From 3107 sp965216225 (GTDB taxonomy: Bacteria > Pseudomonadota > Alphaproteobacteria > Rhodobacterales > Rhodobacteraceae): a stretch of 64,000 nucleotides of DNA. Positions 9,336 through 18,157 of the stretch are shown piece after piece (within the stretch, counting starts at the first letter, position 1; each line of letters starts with the position of its first letter). The translations under genes and the position numbers were made by a program. The notes under the pieces were generated by a model, which was given only the letters and a program-made list of their open reading frames with translations, did no database searches and was not told the DNA's origin. Location of the stretch: assembly GCA_965216225.1 (NCBI GenBank), contig CBDCFF010000031.1, positions 186,001 to 250,000 of the forward strand. The letters are read 5' to 3'.

Positions 9336-9554
9336 CCGGGAAGATTCTGGTAACGCGGCCTTTGCCCGCTCCGGTTCTGGCGCGAATCGGGGAACGCTTT
9401 GACATGGTGGTGCGCGGCGACACGCAGCCGATGACAGAGGCAGAAGCGGAGGCAGAGGCGGCGCTGGCGGGCCATGACGGCATCCTGCCGACGCCGAGCG
9501 ACCCGTTCAACGCCCGTGCCTTTGCCGCAGCGCCCGATGCGCGTTGCAGGATAC
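9332..9554 (+). pseudogene. 2-hydroxyacid (glycerate/glyoxylate) dehydrogenase, N-terminal fragment
   Basis: Starts at TTG overlapping the csaA stop and encodes KILVTRPLPAPVLARIGERF, then HDGILPTPSDPFNARAFAAAPDARCRIL. This is the N-terminal substrate-domain start of D-isomer 2-hydroxyacid dehydrogenases. Similarity stops at about residue 75, where a stretch shared with 63724-63743 begins (9555-9574). The NAD-binding domain and the catalytic Arg, Glu and His are lost. A C-terminal remnant of such an enzyme lies at 5073-5171 on the minus strand. Confidence 0.7.
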
Positions 9555-9647
9555 TTGTTCCATCCCGGACGATCAGATAGACCCTCGCCGCTCTGGCCTG
9601 TTCATGGCAAGATTGATCCTGCGTGAGATTCGGGACGGGGGCAAGAC

Positions 9648-9720
9648 ATGCTGATTTCGTTGCACAAGCAGGCGACGACGACGCCGAAGATCAGGGCGCG
9701 ATCCAGGCGAGTGATGAACC
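9648..9720 (+). pseudogene. IS481-type transposase, N-terminal remnant
   Basis: The ATG at 9648 gives MLISLHKQATTTPKIRA, and a neighbouring frame continues AIQASDEPW. Both are typical of the N-terminal helix-turn-helix start of one IS481 transposase group. A frameshift separates the two pieces, and nothing recognisable follows. The bases just before it (about 9601-9630, 'catggcaagattgatcctg') look like the terminal repeat of such an element. The remaining 170 bp up to sdaA show no gene. Confidence 0.55.
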
Positions 9721-9890
9721 CTGGTCGCATCGCGCCGGGTGCCCGCCCCGTCCTGCAAAGCCTTGCAAAACACCCCCGGATGCGCCATGCAGCATGTGGG
9801 GTTGCCGCTGCGGAAGGCTTGGGGAACCCCCCCGTTTTCCGCGCCTTCACACGCCCGCCGGGGGCTTTGCGACCTGAAAGGATGTTCTGA

Positions 9891-11267
9891 ATGTTCCTGT
9901 CCGTATTCGACATGTTCAAGATCGGTATCGGTCCGTCCTCTTCGCACACGATGGGGCCGATGGTTGCGGCGGCGCGCTTTCTGGACATGCTGCGCCAAAG
10001 CCCGTTTCACCCGGCGGGGGTGCGGGGATCCCTGCATGGATCGCTGGCCTTTACCGGCGTCGGGCACGCCACGGACCGCGCCACCATCCTGGGCCTCGCG
10101 GGTTTCGCGCCCGACAGATACGATGCCGACAGGGCCGAGCAGGCGCTGGCGGCCATTCGTGCGAACAGGGTGATCGGGGTTGACGGGCTGCCACCGCTGA
10201 AATTCGACCCCGAAACCGACCTGACCTTTGACTACGGCCCTGCCCTGCCGGGCCACGCCAACGGCATGATCCTGATGGCAACCGATGCCCAGGGTGACGT
10301 GATCGCGCAGGAAACCTACTATTCGATCGGCGGCGGCTTCGTGTTGACCGAAGCGGAACTGAAGGCGGGCGCTGCCGGGACGCCGCCCGAAGGGGACTAT
10401 CCCTATCCGTTCGAGAGCGCCGCGCGGATGCTGGAGATGGCCAGGGAATCGGGTCTGGGCATCGCCGGGATGAAGCGCGCCAATGAACTGGTGCTGCGCA
10501 GCCATTCCGAACTCGACCATGACATGGGCCGCATCTGGGAAGTGATGAACAACTGTATCGAACGGGGGCTTGCCAATGACGGCATTCTGCCGGGCGGGCT
10601 GTCCGTCCGGCGCCGGGCCAGGAAAATCCACGAGGCATTGCAGGCGGAACGCGGCATGAATCTGAACGCGCCGCACACCATCAATGACTGGATGAGTGTC
10701 TATGCGATGGCGGTGAACGAGGAAAACGCCGCTGGCGGACAGGTGGTCACGGCACCCACCAACGGGGCCTCGGGCACGGTTCCGGCGGTCATCCGTTACT
10801 GGTTGTCCCATGTGCCGGGCGCTTCGGCCTCCGGGGTCGGGGATTTCCTGCTGACAGCAGCGGCGATAGGCGGGCTGGTCAAGCACAATGCGTCGATCTC
10901 CGGTGCCGAGTGCGGCTGTCAGGCAGAGGTCGGATCAGCCGCCGCCATGGCTGCGGCGGGGCTGTGCGCTGTGCTGGGCGGAACGCCGGAGCAGGTTGAA
11001 AACGCTGCGGAAATCTCGCTTGAGCACCATTTGGGAATGACCTGTGATCCGGTCAGGGGGCTGGTTCAGATACCGTGCATAGAGCGTAATGGGCTTGCCG
11101 CGATCAAAGCCGTTTCCGCCGCCTCGCTGGCGCTGCGCGGCGATGGCAGGCACCTTGTTCCCCTCGACAGTGCCATTGAAACCATGCGCCAGACGGGTGC
11201 GGACATGAGCGAGAAGTACAAGGAAACCTCTCTCGGCGGGCTTGCGGTGAACGTCCCGAATTGCTGA
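9891..11267 (+). CDS. sdaA: L-serine ammonia-lyase (L-serine dehydratase), iron-sulfur type
   Basis: 458 residues, single-chain form. Deaminates L-serine to pyruvate using a [4Fe-4S] cluster. The N-terminus carries DMFKIGIGPSSSHTMGPM. Cluster cysteines are visible in SGAECGCQAEVGSA and in MTCDPVRGLVQIPCIERN, with a C-terminal Cys at the end (NVPNC). It is preceded by GGATGTTCTGA with a weak ribosome binding site. A small hairpin (ccggc/gccgg) follows at 11280-11294. Confidence 0.93.
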   Translation: MFLSVFDMFKIGIGPSSSHTMGPMVAAARFLDMLRQSPFHPAGVRGSLHGSLAFTGVGHATDRATILGLAGFAPDRYDADRAEQALAAIRANRVIGVDGLPPLKFDPETDLTFDYGPALPGHANGMILMATDAQGDVIAQETYYSIGGGFVLTEAELKAGAAGTPPEGDYPYPFESAARMLEMARESGLGIAGMKRANELVLRSHSELDHDMGRIWEVMNNCIERGLANDGILPGGLSVRRRARKIHEALQAERGMNLNAPHTINDWMSVYAMAVNEENAAGGQVVTAPTNGASGTVPAVIRYWLSHVPGASASGVGDFLLTAAAIGGLVKHNASISGAECGCQAEVGSAAAMAAAGLCAVLGGTPEQVENAAEISLEHHLGMTCDPVRGLVQIPCIERNGLAAIKAVSAASLALRGDGRHLVPLDSAIETMRQTGADMSEKYKETSLGGLAVNVPNC

Positions 11268-11380
11268 TGCGTGAATTTCCGGCATGGCGCCGGCGGGCGG
11301 GGGCGGATGCCTGTGCCCTCGACACCGCGTTCACGCTGGAATAAAAATCGTCCTGAAACCCTGTGGAGTGGTCCATTCTC

Positions 11381-12118
11381 ATGGCCAAGACCGTTTTTCT
11401 GGCGATACTGGCGGCCCTGCATTCGCTGGCGCTGACCGGCGCGGTCGCCGCGCAGTCGATCAGGGCGGCCGAGAGCGCCTTGTCCGACGGCAACTTTGCG
11501 CAGGCGGTCGAACTCGCCAAGGCCGTCGGGACATCCGGGGGGTATGCGTTCGCGGCCGGGTCGCTTGCGCTTTACGGCGCTTACATCGCCCCGGATGACC
11601 GGAAGGGGGCAGTGTTCAGACGTGCCGCAGACCTCGCCGAAGAGGCAATCAGGCTGGACCCGGCCAATCCCGAAGCCCACCTTCAGTCCGCACATGCGAT
11701 GGGCCGGTACACCCGGACGATCAGCCTCCCGGAGGTGATCCGGCAGGGATTGGCGGAGCGTGTGCGGGACGCGATCGGAAAGGCCCTCGAACTGGACCCG
11801 GACCTTGCGTCGGCGCATCTGAGCATGGGCACCTGGCATTCGGAAATCTGCGGCAGGGGCGGCATCCTTGCCCGCACGGCGTTCGGGGCTTCCCCGCAAA
11901 AAGCCGTCGCGCATTACCGGAAGGCGTTGCAGCTTGAGCCCGACGAAAAGATCGTATACCTTGAATACGCCAGCGGGCTTTTGCTGATCGACAGCACGAA
12001 GTACCGCGAGAATGCCCGCAGCCTGCTCCGGCGCGGTATCGGGATTGCGCCGAAGGACGCTCTGGACCGCATCATTCACGAGCAGTTGATCAGGCAGCTT
12101 GCAAGCCTTGACGCCTGA
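11381..12118 (+). CDS. Exported tetratricopeptide-like protein
   Basis: 245 residues. The N-terminus MAKTVFLAILAALHSLALTGAVAAQS is a clear signal peptide. The rest is helical and alanine-rich with TPR-like repeats (AEEAIRLDPANPEAHLQSAHAMG, GKALELDPDLASAHLSMGTWH, YRKALQLEPDEKIVYLEYASGLLL). The function is unknown; such proteins are usually periplasmic scaffolds. A GTG at 11363 in the same frame could add 6 residues. I prefer the ATG at 11381 because a GGAG lies about 12 bp before it. Its 3' end faces the squalene-synthase-like genes. Confidence 0.75.
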   Translation: MAKTVFLAILAALHSLALTGAVAAQSIRAAESALSDGNFAQAVELAKAVGTSGGYAFAAGSLALYGAYIAPDDRKGAVFRRAADLAEEAIRLDPANPEAHLQSAHAMGRYTRTISLPEVIRQGLAERVRDAIGKALELDPDLASAHLSMGTWHSEICGRGGILARTAFGASPQKAVAHYRKALQLEPDEKIVYLEYASGLLLIDSTKYRENARSLLRRGIGIAPKDALDRIIHEQLIRQLASLDA

Positions 12119-12156
12119 CGACCAGGACCGGTCTTGGCCAGCCCTGACCGGCAATA

Positions 12157-13200
12157 TCACGACCTTGAACGGGGAAGATGGCAGGTTGCCGCCTCGAAGA
12201 GGAGCTTCAGCGCCAGGTTCGAGCGTATCAGGGAATTTGTCGCAACGATGGCCGCGCCCACACTGCGCTGCGTCACGACGACCTCCTCCCCCATGCTGAA
12301 GGCGGGCGTTGCATGAATGCGGCGCAAGGTGATCACCGCCAGACCCAGCGTCCACAGAAGATGTCGCCGGATGCCGGTTTCGTGCGATGGTATGGTGAGG
12401 ATGAACCGCAGCCCGTCCGAAAGGTGGCGTCGGGTGATTGTCACAAGCCCGGACAGGCCCTGTGCGAAACCGGGGTCGGAGCGGCCCGGTTCCAGAGAAC
12501 GCAAATCGAAGCCGGACGCAAGAAACGACTTGCGCGGGAGCCAGCATACACCGTGGCGCTTGTCGTCCCATATATCCTTGAGAATGTTGGTCATCTGCAA
12601 TCCTTGCCCATAGGACACGGAATAGGCGAACAGCGCCTCCCGCCGCGCTTCTATTTCCCCGGAATAGTCGCAAAACAGCTCTGCCAGCATCTCGGCCACG
12701 ACACCGGCGACATGGTAGCAATAGCGGTCGAGATGCGCGATGTCGTCCAGACCGTCCGGCGCGGCGCTCTGCTGAAACTCCACCATGCCGCTGGCCATGA
12801 TATTCAGGCAGCGGTCAATCGCCTGTTGCTGCGAAGCGTTGAACGACCGGGTGATCCGAACGATCCTGTCGGTGTTCGCGATCAGTTCGCGTTCGCTTTC
12901 CGGTGTCGCAGGGGTGAGCATGGCGCCAAGTTCGACGGAGAACGGTTCCGTATCTTCCCGCCCCGCCGCAACGGCAACGAACCTGTCCAGAAATGCCTTC
13001 TTTTCCGGGATGCCCAGATTGGGTTCGTCTTCGATGGTGTCCGCCATCCGGCAAAGAAGATAGGCGTTCTCGACCACGCTTCGCAATCTGCCGGGAAGCG
13101 GCGGTATCGTCAGGGCGAAGGTTTTCGATACCTTCTGGATCATCCCGGCCTGATAGGCGAAGTCCCGCTCTGTCGGGCCGTTCAAGGCGGACGCGATCAT
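12157..13200 (-). CDS. Squalene/phytoene synthase family protein, second of a tandem pair
   Basis: 347 residues of the trans-isoprenyl-diphosphate synthase (squalene/phytoene synthase) family, which condenses two C15 or C20 diphosphates head to head. The Asp-rich motif 1 is in CRMADTIEDEP and motif 2 in QMTNILKDIWDD; HVAGVVAEML matches the conserved helix between them. It overlaps the upstream paralog by 4 bp (13197-13200), so the two are translationally coupled. They are similar across their whole length (shared RYCYHVAGV, SYGQGLQMTNILKDIW, HETGIRR). The product is not deducible from sequence; squalene for a hopanoid or sterol-like lipid is one possibility. Confidence 0.85.
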   Translation of the reverse strand: MIASALNGPTERDFAYQAGMIQKVSKTFALTIPPLPGRLRSVVENAYLLCRMADTIEDEPNLGIPEKKAFLDRFVAVAAGREDTEPFSVELGAMLTPATPESERELIANTDRIVRITRSFNASQQQAIDRCLNIMASGMVEFQQSAAPDGLDDIAHLDRYCYHVAGVVAEMLAELFCDYSGEIEARREALFAYSVSYGQGLQMTNILKDIWDDKRHGVCWLPRKSFLASGFDLRSLEPGRSDPGFAQGLSGLVTITRRHLSDGLRFILTIPSHETGIRRHLLWTLGLAVITLRRIHATPAFSMGEEVVVTQRSVGAAIVATNSLIRSNLALKLLFEAATCHLPRSRS

Positions 13201-14294
13201 GTCCGGCCCGATTCCGCAGCAGCGCCGGGGCGGGCATCGGCCAGGCCGATTTCTTCCACACGGGGAAGACCGCGACCGAGCACCGCGAAAAGGAGCTTCA
13301 GCGCCGGGTCGAAGCGCGCCAGCGCACTAGTCGAGACGATGACAGCCTTCACCGCGTTACGCGAAATCCTGACTTCCCCGCCGCTTCGGAATGTCGGCGT
13401 GGCGTAAATCCGGCGCAGCGTGAGAACCGCCATTCCCAGCGACCAGAGGCAATAGCGGCGAATCCCGGTCTCATGCGCGGGAAGGATCGAGACATATCGA
13501 AGCCCGTTGCCAAGATGATGGCAGGCGATTGCGACGAGCCTGCCAAGCCCCTCGACAAAGCCCGGATCGGCCTGCCCCGGCGAGAGCGCGCGAAGATCAA
13601 AGCCCGCCGAAAGAAAGATGTCCTGCGGCAACCAGCACACACCGCGCGCGTGGTCCTCCCATATGTCTTTCAGGATATTGGTCATTTGCAGCCCCTGCCC
13701 GTAGGATGCGGACAGGGCGAAAAGATCGTCGCGCCGCGCGTCGATTTCTTTGGAATGGTCGCAGAACAGTTCGGTAAGCGTTTCGCCGAACACGCCGGCG
13801 ACATGGTAGCAATAGCGGTTGAGGTGGTGAAGGTCGGCCAGACCTTCGGGGCCGGCGTTTTCCTGAAATTCCGTCATCCCCTGCGTCATGATTCCGACGC
13901 ACCGCACTAGGGCCGCCCGCTGCGCGAAACCCAGGCTTTCGGTGATTCCGATGATGCGGGAAGCATCCGCAACCAGGGCGCGCTCGCATTGCGTGGTCGA
14001 AGGGGAAAGCAGGGTGCCCAGATCCTGCGCAAAGGCCGCGGCGTCCTCATGGCCCTCCACGACACCGGCCCAGCGTTCGGAGAAATCGCGTTTCTGCGCT
14101 GCGCACAGCGCCGGTTCGTCTTCGATGGTGTCGGCGACCCGGCAAAGAAGATAGGCGTTGCCCACCGCGCGTTGCAGCGGGGCGGGTAATTGCGGAGTGG
14201 TAAAGGCAAACGAGCGGGAAACGCCCTGCAAAAGCTCTGCCTGATGGACCAGCGCCCTTTCAAGGGACGTTTCGCAACCTGTCGTTTTCAGCAT
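13197..14294 (-). CDS. Squalene/phytoene synthase family protein, first of a tandem pair
   Basis: 365 residues. The Asp-rich motifs are CRVADTIEDEP (motif 1) and QMTNILKDIWED (motif 2), with NRYCYHVAGVFGETLTELF between. The start at 14294 (MLKTTGCETSLERA) begins the region aligned with the paralog. A further in-frame ATG 33 codons upstream has no family similarity. The C-terminus (VEEIGLADARPGAAAESGRT) extends beyond the second paralog. Both genes keep both catalytic motifs, so neither is visibly dead. Confidence 0.85.
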   Translation of the reverse strand: MLKTTGCETSLERALVHQAELLQGVSRSFAFTTPQLPAPLQRAVGNAYLLCRVADTIEDEPALCAAQKRDFSERWAGVVEGHEDAAAFAQDLGTLLSPSTTQCERALVADASRIIGITESLGFAQRAALVRCVGIMTQGMTEFQENAGPEGLADLHHLNRYCYHVAGVFGETLTELFCDHSKEIDARRDDLFALSASYGQGLQMTNILKDIWEDHARGVCWLPQDIFLSAGFDLRALSPGQADPGFVEGLGRLVAIACHHLGNGLRYVSILPAHETGIRRYCLWSLGMAVLTLRRIYATPTFRSGGEVRISRNAVKAVIVSTSALARFDPALKLLFAVLGRGLPRVEEIGLADARPGAAAESGRT

Positions 14295-14470
14295 CCGAAT
14301 CCCGCAGTTGCGCCTTTCTTCAGGAACCGGCGGCGCGGATTTGCGCCGCCCTCCTTCCCCGTTCCCGGCCCCGACAGCCGGGTGCAGGAACAACCGCCAG
14401 CAACCGCCAACCCGGTCAGCGGATTCTCATCAATCGCGCCGGTCGAGTCAAGTGCCGTGCCGGACATCGC

Positions 14471-15169
14471 TCAGACACCGGTGGCGGGCCAGGTTTCGGT
14501 TTCCGACAGCAACGCATCACATGCCACACCCAGACGGCGGCGCGGCAGGAGCATCAGCATTCCCGGGTGGTTCATCCATATGTGGACCGGACCTGTTGCG
14601 CGGTTCGATGTCCCGATGCGGTCAACCGGAGAGAACTCAATCCCGTCAATCGGCCAGTGCAGCCCCCGGGATGCGCCGCGCACCGGGCCAAGCGGAAACA
14701 GCGACACCAGGTCGCCGCCGGACAGATCAAGCCGCAACCTCGGCGGCACGAGGAATGACACCATTTCCTGCCCGATCAGCACACAGCGCTTGTCCGGATA
14801 CCTTGCCAGCGCGCTTAACGCCGCAAGCTCATGATCAAGCCGCGCACCGGCGAATCCCACCCCGACGATCAAGGGCGCATGGATGCGCATGAGGCACTTT
14901 TCGAAATCCGTGCTGTCCTGTTCCGCAGCTTCCGCAACCCGGTACAGACGTTCCGGGGCGATGGCTTTCAGCGCCTGCGCGCTGATCGAATCGAAATCGC
15001 CGATGACGGCAGCGGGCGCATGGCCCAGCCGCAAGGCGGCGCAAGCCCCGCCATCCGCAGCAACAATCCGGGGCCCGATCACCCTGGCTTCATGAAAATC
15101 CACGTCGCCGAACACGCCGCCGCCGACCAGGGTAATCGGCCGCGAATCGCGTATGATCTGATCTTTCAT
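14471..15169 (-). CDS. Thiamine pyrophosphokinase
   Basis: 232 residues. Transfers pyrophosphate from ATP to thiamine, giving the active cofactor. Motifs are RIVAADGGACAALRLG, AAVIGDFDSI (metal-binding Asp residues) and AEQDSTDFEKCL, all characteristic of the TPK catalytic domain, followed by a beta-rich thiamine-binding C-terminal domain. The frame is open to 15796 upstream. The ATG at 15169 starts the conserved sequence (MKDQIIRDSRPITLVGGG). Divergent from the gene at 15299. Confidence 0.88.
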   Translation of the reverse strand: MKDQIIRDSRPITLVGGGVFGDVDFHEARVIGPRIVAADGGACAALRLGHAPAAVIGDFDSISAQALKAIAPERLYRVAEAAEQDSTDFEKCLMRIHAPLIVGVGFAGARLDHELAALSALARYPDKRCVLIGQEMVSFLVPPRLRLDLSGGDLVSLFPLGPVRGASRGLHWPIDGIEFSPVDRIGTSNRATGPVHIWMNHPGMLMLLPRRRLGVACDALLSETETWPATGV

Positions 15170-15298
15170 GGGCACCGCACGCCTTTTTTTCGCCAATGGA
15201 CACAATCCCGCCCGGAAATGATACCGGAAATATCCCGGTTCCGCCCCCATAGCAGACATGATGAGATGTGAACACTGCACCCGAACGCAAACAGCAAA

Positions 15299-15838
15299 GT
15301 GAACAGCGCCATGGTCGGGGCCGGCAAGATTCTGACAGTATCCTACGGAACCTTTTCCTGCACACTGGAAGGATTCGACGATTCTTTCGCGACAATGAAG
15401 GAGATTGCAGAGTATTTCCGGGTTCTGGTCGCCGAAGATCGCCGTTTCGGAGCACGGCCCCCCCCGGCGCCGGATGCCGGAATGGCGGCCTCTGACAGGG
15501 CGGGCGTTTTCGCGCCTCTTCAGGCCGGCCAATCGGAAGAATCCGAGGAAAATCACGACAAAACCGATGACCGGAACCCGTCTGCCGCGCTGAATGCGGT
15601 CTTTCGCGACGAAACGCAGTCCGAAACGGAATGCCGGGGACGCCACATCCTGATCGGTGAAAACCCGGAGGACGCAGCCGATATTGACCGTCTTCTGAAA
15701 GAAACGGATTCCCGGTTCTCCGATCCTGAAAACTGCCGCCGGCGTTCGGCAATCTCGCATCTGCGCGCCGCCGTTGCCGCAACCGTGGCGGATCATGAGG
15801 CGGCGCCGGAAGCCACGGAAGACAACACGGGGAAATGA
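15299..15838 (+). CDS. Rhodobacterales-type conserved protein, apparently internally shortened
   Basis: 179 residues, starting at GTG 15299 or ATG 15311. The N-terminal block GKILTVSYGTFSCTLEGFDDSFATMKEIAEYFR resembles a family found across Rhodobacterales, often mislabelled 'chemotaxis protein CheA' or lipoprotein and usually several hundred residues long. The C-terminal block DIDRLLKETDSRFSDPENCRRRSAISHLRAAVAAT resembles a later segment of the same proteins. The middle here is very short, so the gene looks like a deletion product or reduced form. Function unknown; no catalytic motif is visible. Family identification is from memory of the N-terminal motif. Confidence 0.55.
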   Translation: MNSAMVGAGKILTVSYGTFSCTLEGFDDSFATMKEIAEYFRVLVAEDRRFGARPPPAPDAGMAASDRAGVFAPLQAGQSEESEENHDKTDDRNPSAALNAVFRDETQSETECRGRHILIGENPEDAADIDRLLKETDSRFSDPENCRRRSAISHLRAAVAATVADHEAAPEATEDNTGK

Positions 15839-15895
15839 ATTGCCAAAGCGCCCCGGCCCGGTGGCGTCGGTATCGGGCGGAGCGGCGAAAGCCCC

Positions 15896-16141
15896 CTACC
15901 CCGCCCGGTTTTTGCCGTTGCCCGCAGCGGCCCCCGGATCGGCCTTGCCGACCCCGCGAAAAACGAACCTGAACGGCAGCGCCCAGGCCACGCCCAGCAC
16001 GACATGGATCGCCAGTTCCAGAACGACCGGCGGACGATCAAAGAGATTCAGGATCGTCACCGCCGCCACCACATATAAAGGCAGACCGACAAGCAGGATC
16101 ACCAGCGACCAGCGCCGCCGGGATTTGTAACCCGGCGCCAT
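15896..16141 (-). CDS. DUF2842 domain-containing small membrane protein
   Basis: 81 residues with two transmembrane segments (about 12-34 and 42-62) and the family-typical YKSRRRWSLVILLVGLPLYVV and LGVAWALPFRFVFRGVGKADP. Function unknown. The ATG shares one base with the purA stop (TGATG), so it is almost certainly cotranslated with purA. This purA-DUF2842 order is usual in Rhodobacterales. Confidence 0.85.
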   Translation of the reverse strand: MAPGYKSRRRWSLVILLVGLPLYVVAAVTILNLFDRPPVVLELAIHVVLGVAWALPFRFVFRGVGKADPGAAAGNGKNRAG

Positions 16142-17433
16142 CAGTCCGCGAACGGATCGGTGACGAGGATCGTGTCCTCGCGCTCGGGGCTGGTGGACAG
16201 AAGCGCGACCGGGCAGTTGATCAACTCTTCCACGCGGCGCACATATCTGATCGCATTGGCTGGCAAATCGGCCCAGTTGCGCGCGCCTCTGGTGGATTCA
16301 GACCAGCCGGGCACGGTTTCAAGGACCGGTTTGCAGCGGGCCTGCCGATCAGCAGCGGTCGGCAGATAATCAAGCCGTTCGCCATCAAGGTCATAGCCCA
16401 CGCAGATTTTCAACTCTTCAAAGCCATCGAGCACATCCAGCTTGGTCAGGGCAATGCCGTTGATGCCGGATATTGCGCAGGTCTGACAGACAAGGCACGC
16501 ATCAAACCAGCCACAGCGGCGCTTGCGCCCGGTGGTGGTGCCGAACTCATGCCCGCGCTCGCCCAGACGCTGGCCGTCCTGATCGAAAAGTTCCGTCGGG
16601 AACGGCCCTTCTCCCACGCGGGTCGCATAGGCCTTGACGATGCCCAGAACGAAATCAATGGCGCCGGGGCCGATACCGACGCCGGTCGCCGCCTGCCCGG
16701 CAATCACGTTGGACGAGGTGACGAAAGGGTATGTGCCGAAATCAATATCCAGAAGCGCGCCCTGCGCACCCTCGAACAGGATCCGCGCTCCGGCCTTGTG
16801 CTTTTCGTTCATGACCTTCCATACAGGTCCGGCATATCCGAGTATCTCCGGCGCGATTTCGCGAAGCCTGTCCAGCAGCGCCCCGCGATCCACCGGTTCC
16901 AGCCCCAGCCCCGCGCGCAGCGCATCGTGGTGGATCAGCGCCCGATCCATGCGCAACTCCAGCGTCGCGTCATCGGCCAGATCGGCGACGCGGATCACCC
17001 GCCGGCCCACCTTGTCTTCGTAGCAGGGTCCGATGCCGCGCCCCGTCGTGCCGATCCTGGCGACATCGTTCCGGGCTTCCCGCGCCCGGTCCAGTTCGCC
17101 ATGGAACGGCAGGATCAACGGCGTGTTCTCGGCGATCATCAATGTCTGTGGCGTGATTTCGACGCCCTGCGCGCGAATCGCCCTGATCTCCTCGATCAGG
17201 CACCAAGGATCCAGCACGACGCCGTTGCCGATCACCGACAGCTTACCAGCGCGCACCACACCGGACGGCAGGGCGTGCAGTTTGTAAACCTCGCCGTCGA
17301 TGACCAGCGTGTGGCCCGCGTTGTGCCCGCCCTGAAACCGCGCGATGACATCGGAACGCTCGCTGAGCCAGTCAACAATCTTTCCCTTTCCCTCGTCACC
17401 CCATTGGGTGCCGACAACGACGACATTGGCCAT
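16141..17433 (-). CDS. purA: Adenylosuccinate synthase
   Basis: 430 residues, the normal length. Joins IMP and aspartate with GTP to form adenylosuccinate, the first committed step to AMP. Motifs are VVGTQWGDEGKGKIVDWLS at the N-terminus, GGHNAGHTLV, GTTGRGIGPCYEDK and GAQGALLDIDFGTYPFVTSSN. Divergent from secG across about 190 bp. Confidence 0.96.
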   Translation of the reverse strand: MANVVVVGTQWGDEGKGKIVDWLSERSDVIARFQGGHNAGHTLVIDGEVYKLHALPSGVVRAGKLSVIGNGVVLDPWCLIEEIRAIRAQGVEITPQTLMIAENTPLILPFHGELDRAREARNDVARIGTTGRGIGPCYEDKVGRRVIRVADLADDATLELRMDRALIHHDALRAGLGLEPVDRGALLDRLREIAPEILGYAGPVWKVMNEKHKAGARILFEGAQGALLDIDFGTYPFVTSSNVIAGQAATGVGIGPGAIDFVLGIVKAYATRVGEGPFPTELFDQDGQRLGERGHEFGTTTGRKRRCGWFDACLVCQTCAISGINGIALTKLDVLDGFEELKICVGYDLDGERLDYLPTAADRQARCKPVLETVPGWSESTRGARNWADLPANAIRYVRRVEELINCPVALLSTSPEREDTILVTDPFAD

Positions 17434-17624
17434 GACATTCCCCGGTGTTTGGTCAAACCCGGCCCCCTATAGCGGCTGTGCGCCCGGCCTGAAACAGGGA
17501 AATGCGCCGCCTGCGCCGACACCTGCGCCCCGGCCTGCGAACGGCGGGCCGATTGCCGGGTTGCGGGGGCGCGCGGAATTGCATAGACAACGCCAGATCA
17601 ATACGGCTAAGCGGACCGCGCCCC

Positions 17625-17978
17625 ATGGAAAACGTCATCCTTGTCATCCACCTGATTCTGGCGCTGTGCCTGATCGGCATCGTTTTGCTGCAACGCTCCG
17701 AGGGCGGCGGACTGGGTATCGGTGGCGGGGCGATGTCCGGCCGGGCGGCAGGAACGGCGCTGGGAAAGCTGACCTGGCTTCTGGCGATCGCGTTCATCGG
17801 CACTTCCATGGCGCTGACGGTGGTGGCGGCGCGGAATTCCGCCGGATCGTCGGTCATTGACCGGCTGGGGGCAGGCGCGCCCGCCGAATCCGGTGTGCCC
17901 GACCTGCCCGACGGGGAAAGTCTGCTGCCGCCATCGGCGGAAGACGAACCCCTGGCGCCCGCCCGTGCCGACGAATAG
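17625..17978 (+). CDS. secG: Preprotein translocase subunit SecG
   Basis: 117 residues. Two membrane helices (about 2-22 and 50-72) flank the conserved LLQRSEGGGLGIGGG loop, as in SecG of the SecYEG channel. The C-terminal tail is acidic and proline-rich, as is common in alphaproteobacteria. The frame opens earlier (17502), but the ATG at 17625 starts the conserved MENVILVIHLILAL. It lies upstream of pyrG, the usual Rhodobacterales arrangement. Confidence 0.92.
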   Translation: MENVILVIHLILALCLIGIVLLQRSEGGGLGIGGGAMSGRAAGTALGKLTWLLAIAFIGTSMALTVVAARNSAGSSVIDRLGAGAPAESGVPDLPDGESLLPPSAEDEPLAPARADE

Positions 17979-18157
17979 CCCTGACTGCAACGCACTGCCC
18001 TCGGGGCCTGGCGTCCCGCAGCATCATCCTGCGGCCCTGTTGCGCGATCCATGCGAATCCGTTACAGCCTGAATCCCGTGATGCCGGAGTCCTGCATGGG
18101 CTTTGAAAGCATGACAGAGCATGACAGAAACAGTCAATCACGGGGGATGCCAACCCA

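Noticed and set aside
15170..15796. Upstream extension of the thiamine pyrophosphokinase frame
   Set aside because: It overlaps the conserved plus-strand gene at 15299 and its promoter; family similarity starts at 15169.
17979..18157. Possible tRNA between secG and pyrG, as seen in some Rhodobacterales
   Set aside because: No cloverleaf can be drawn; only short repeats (tgacag, catgac) are present.
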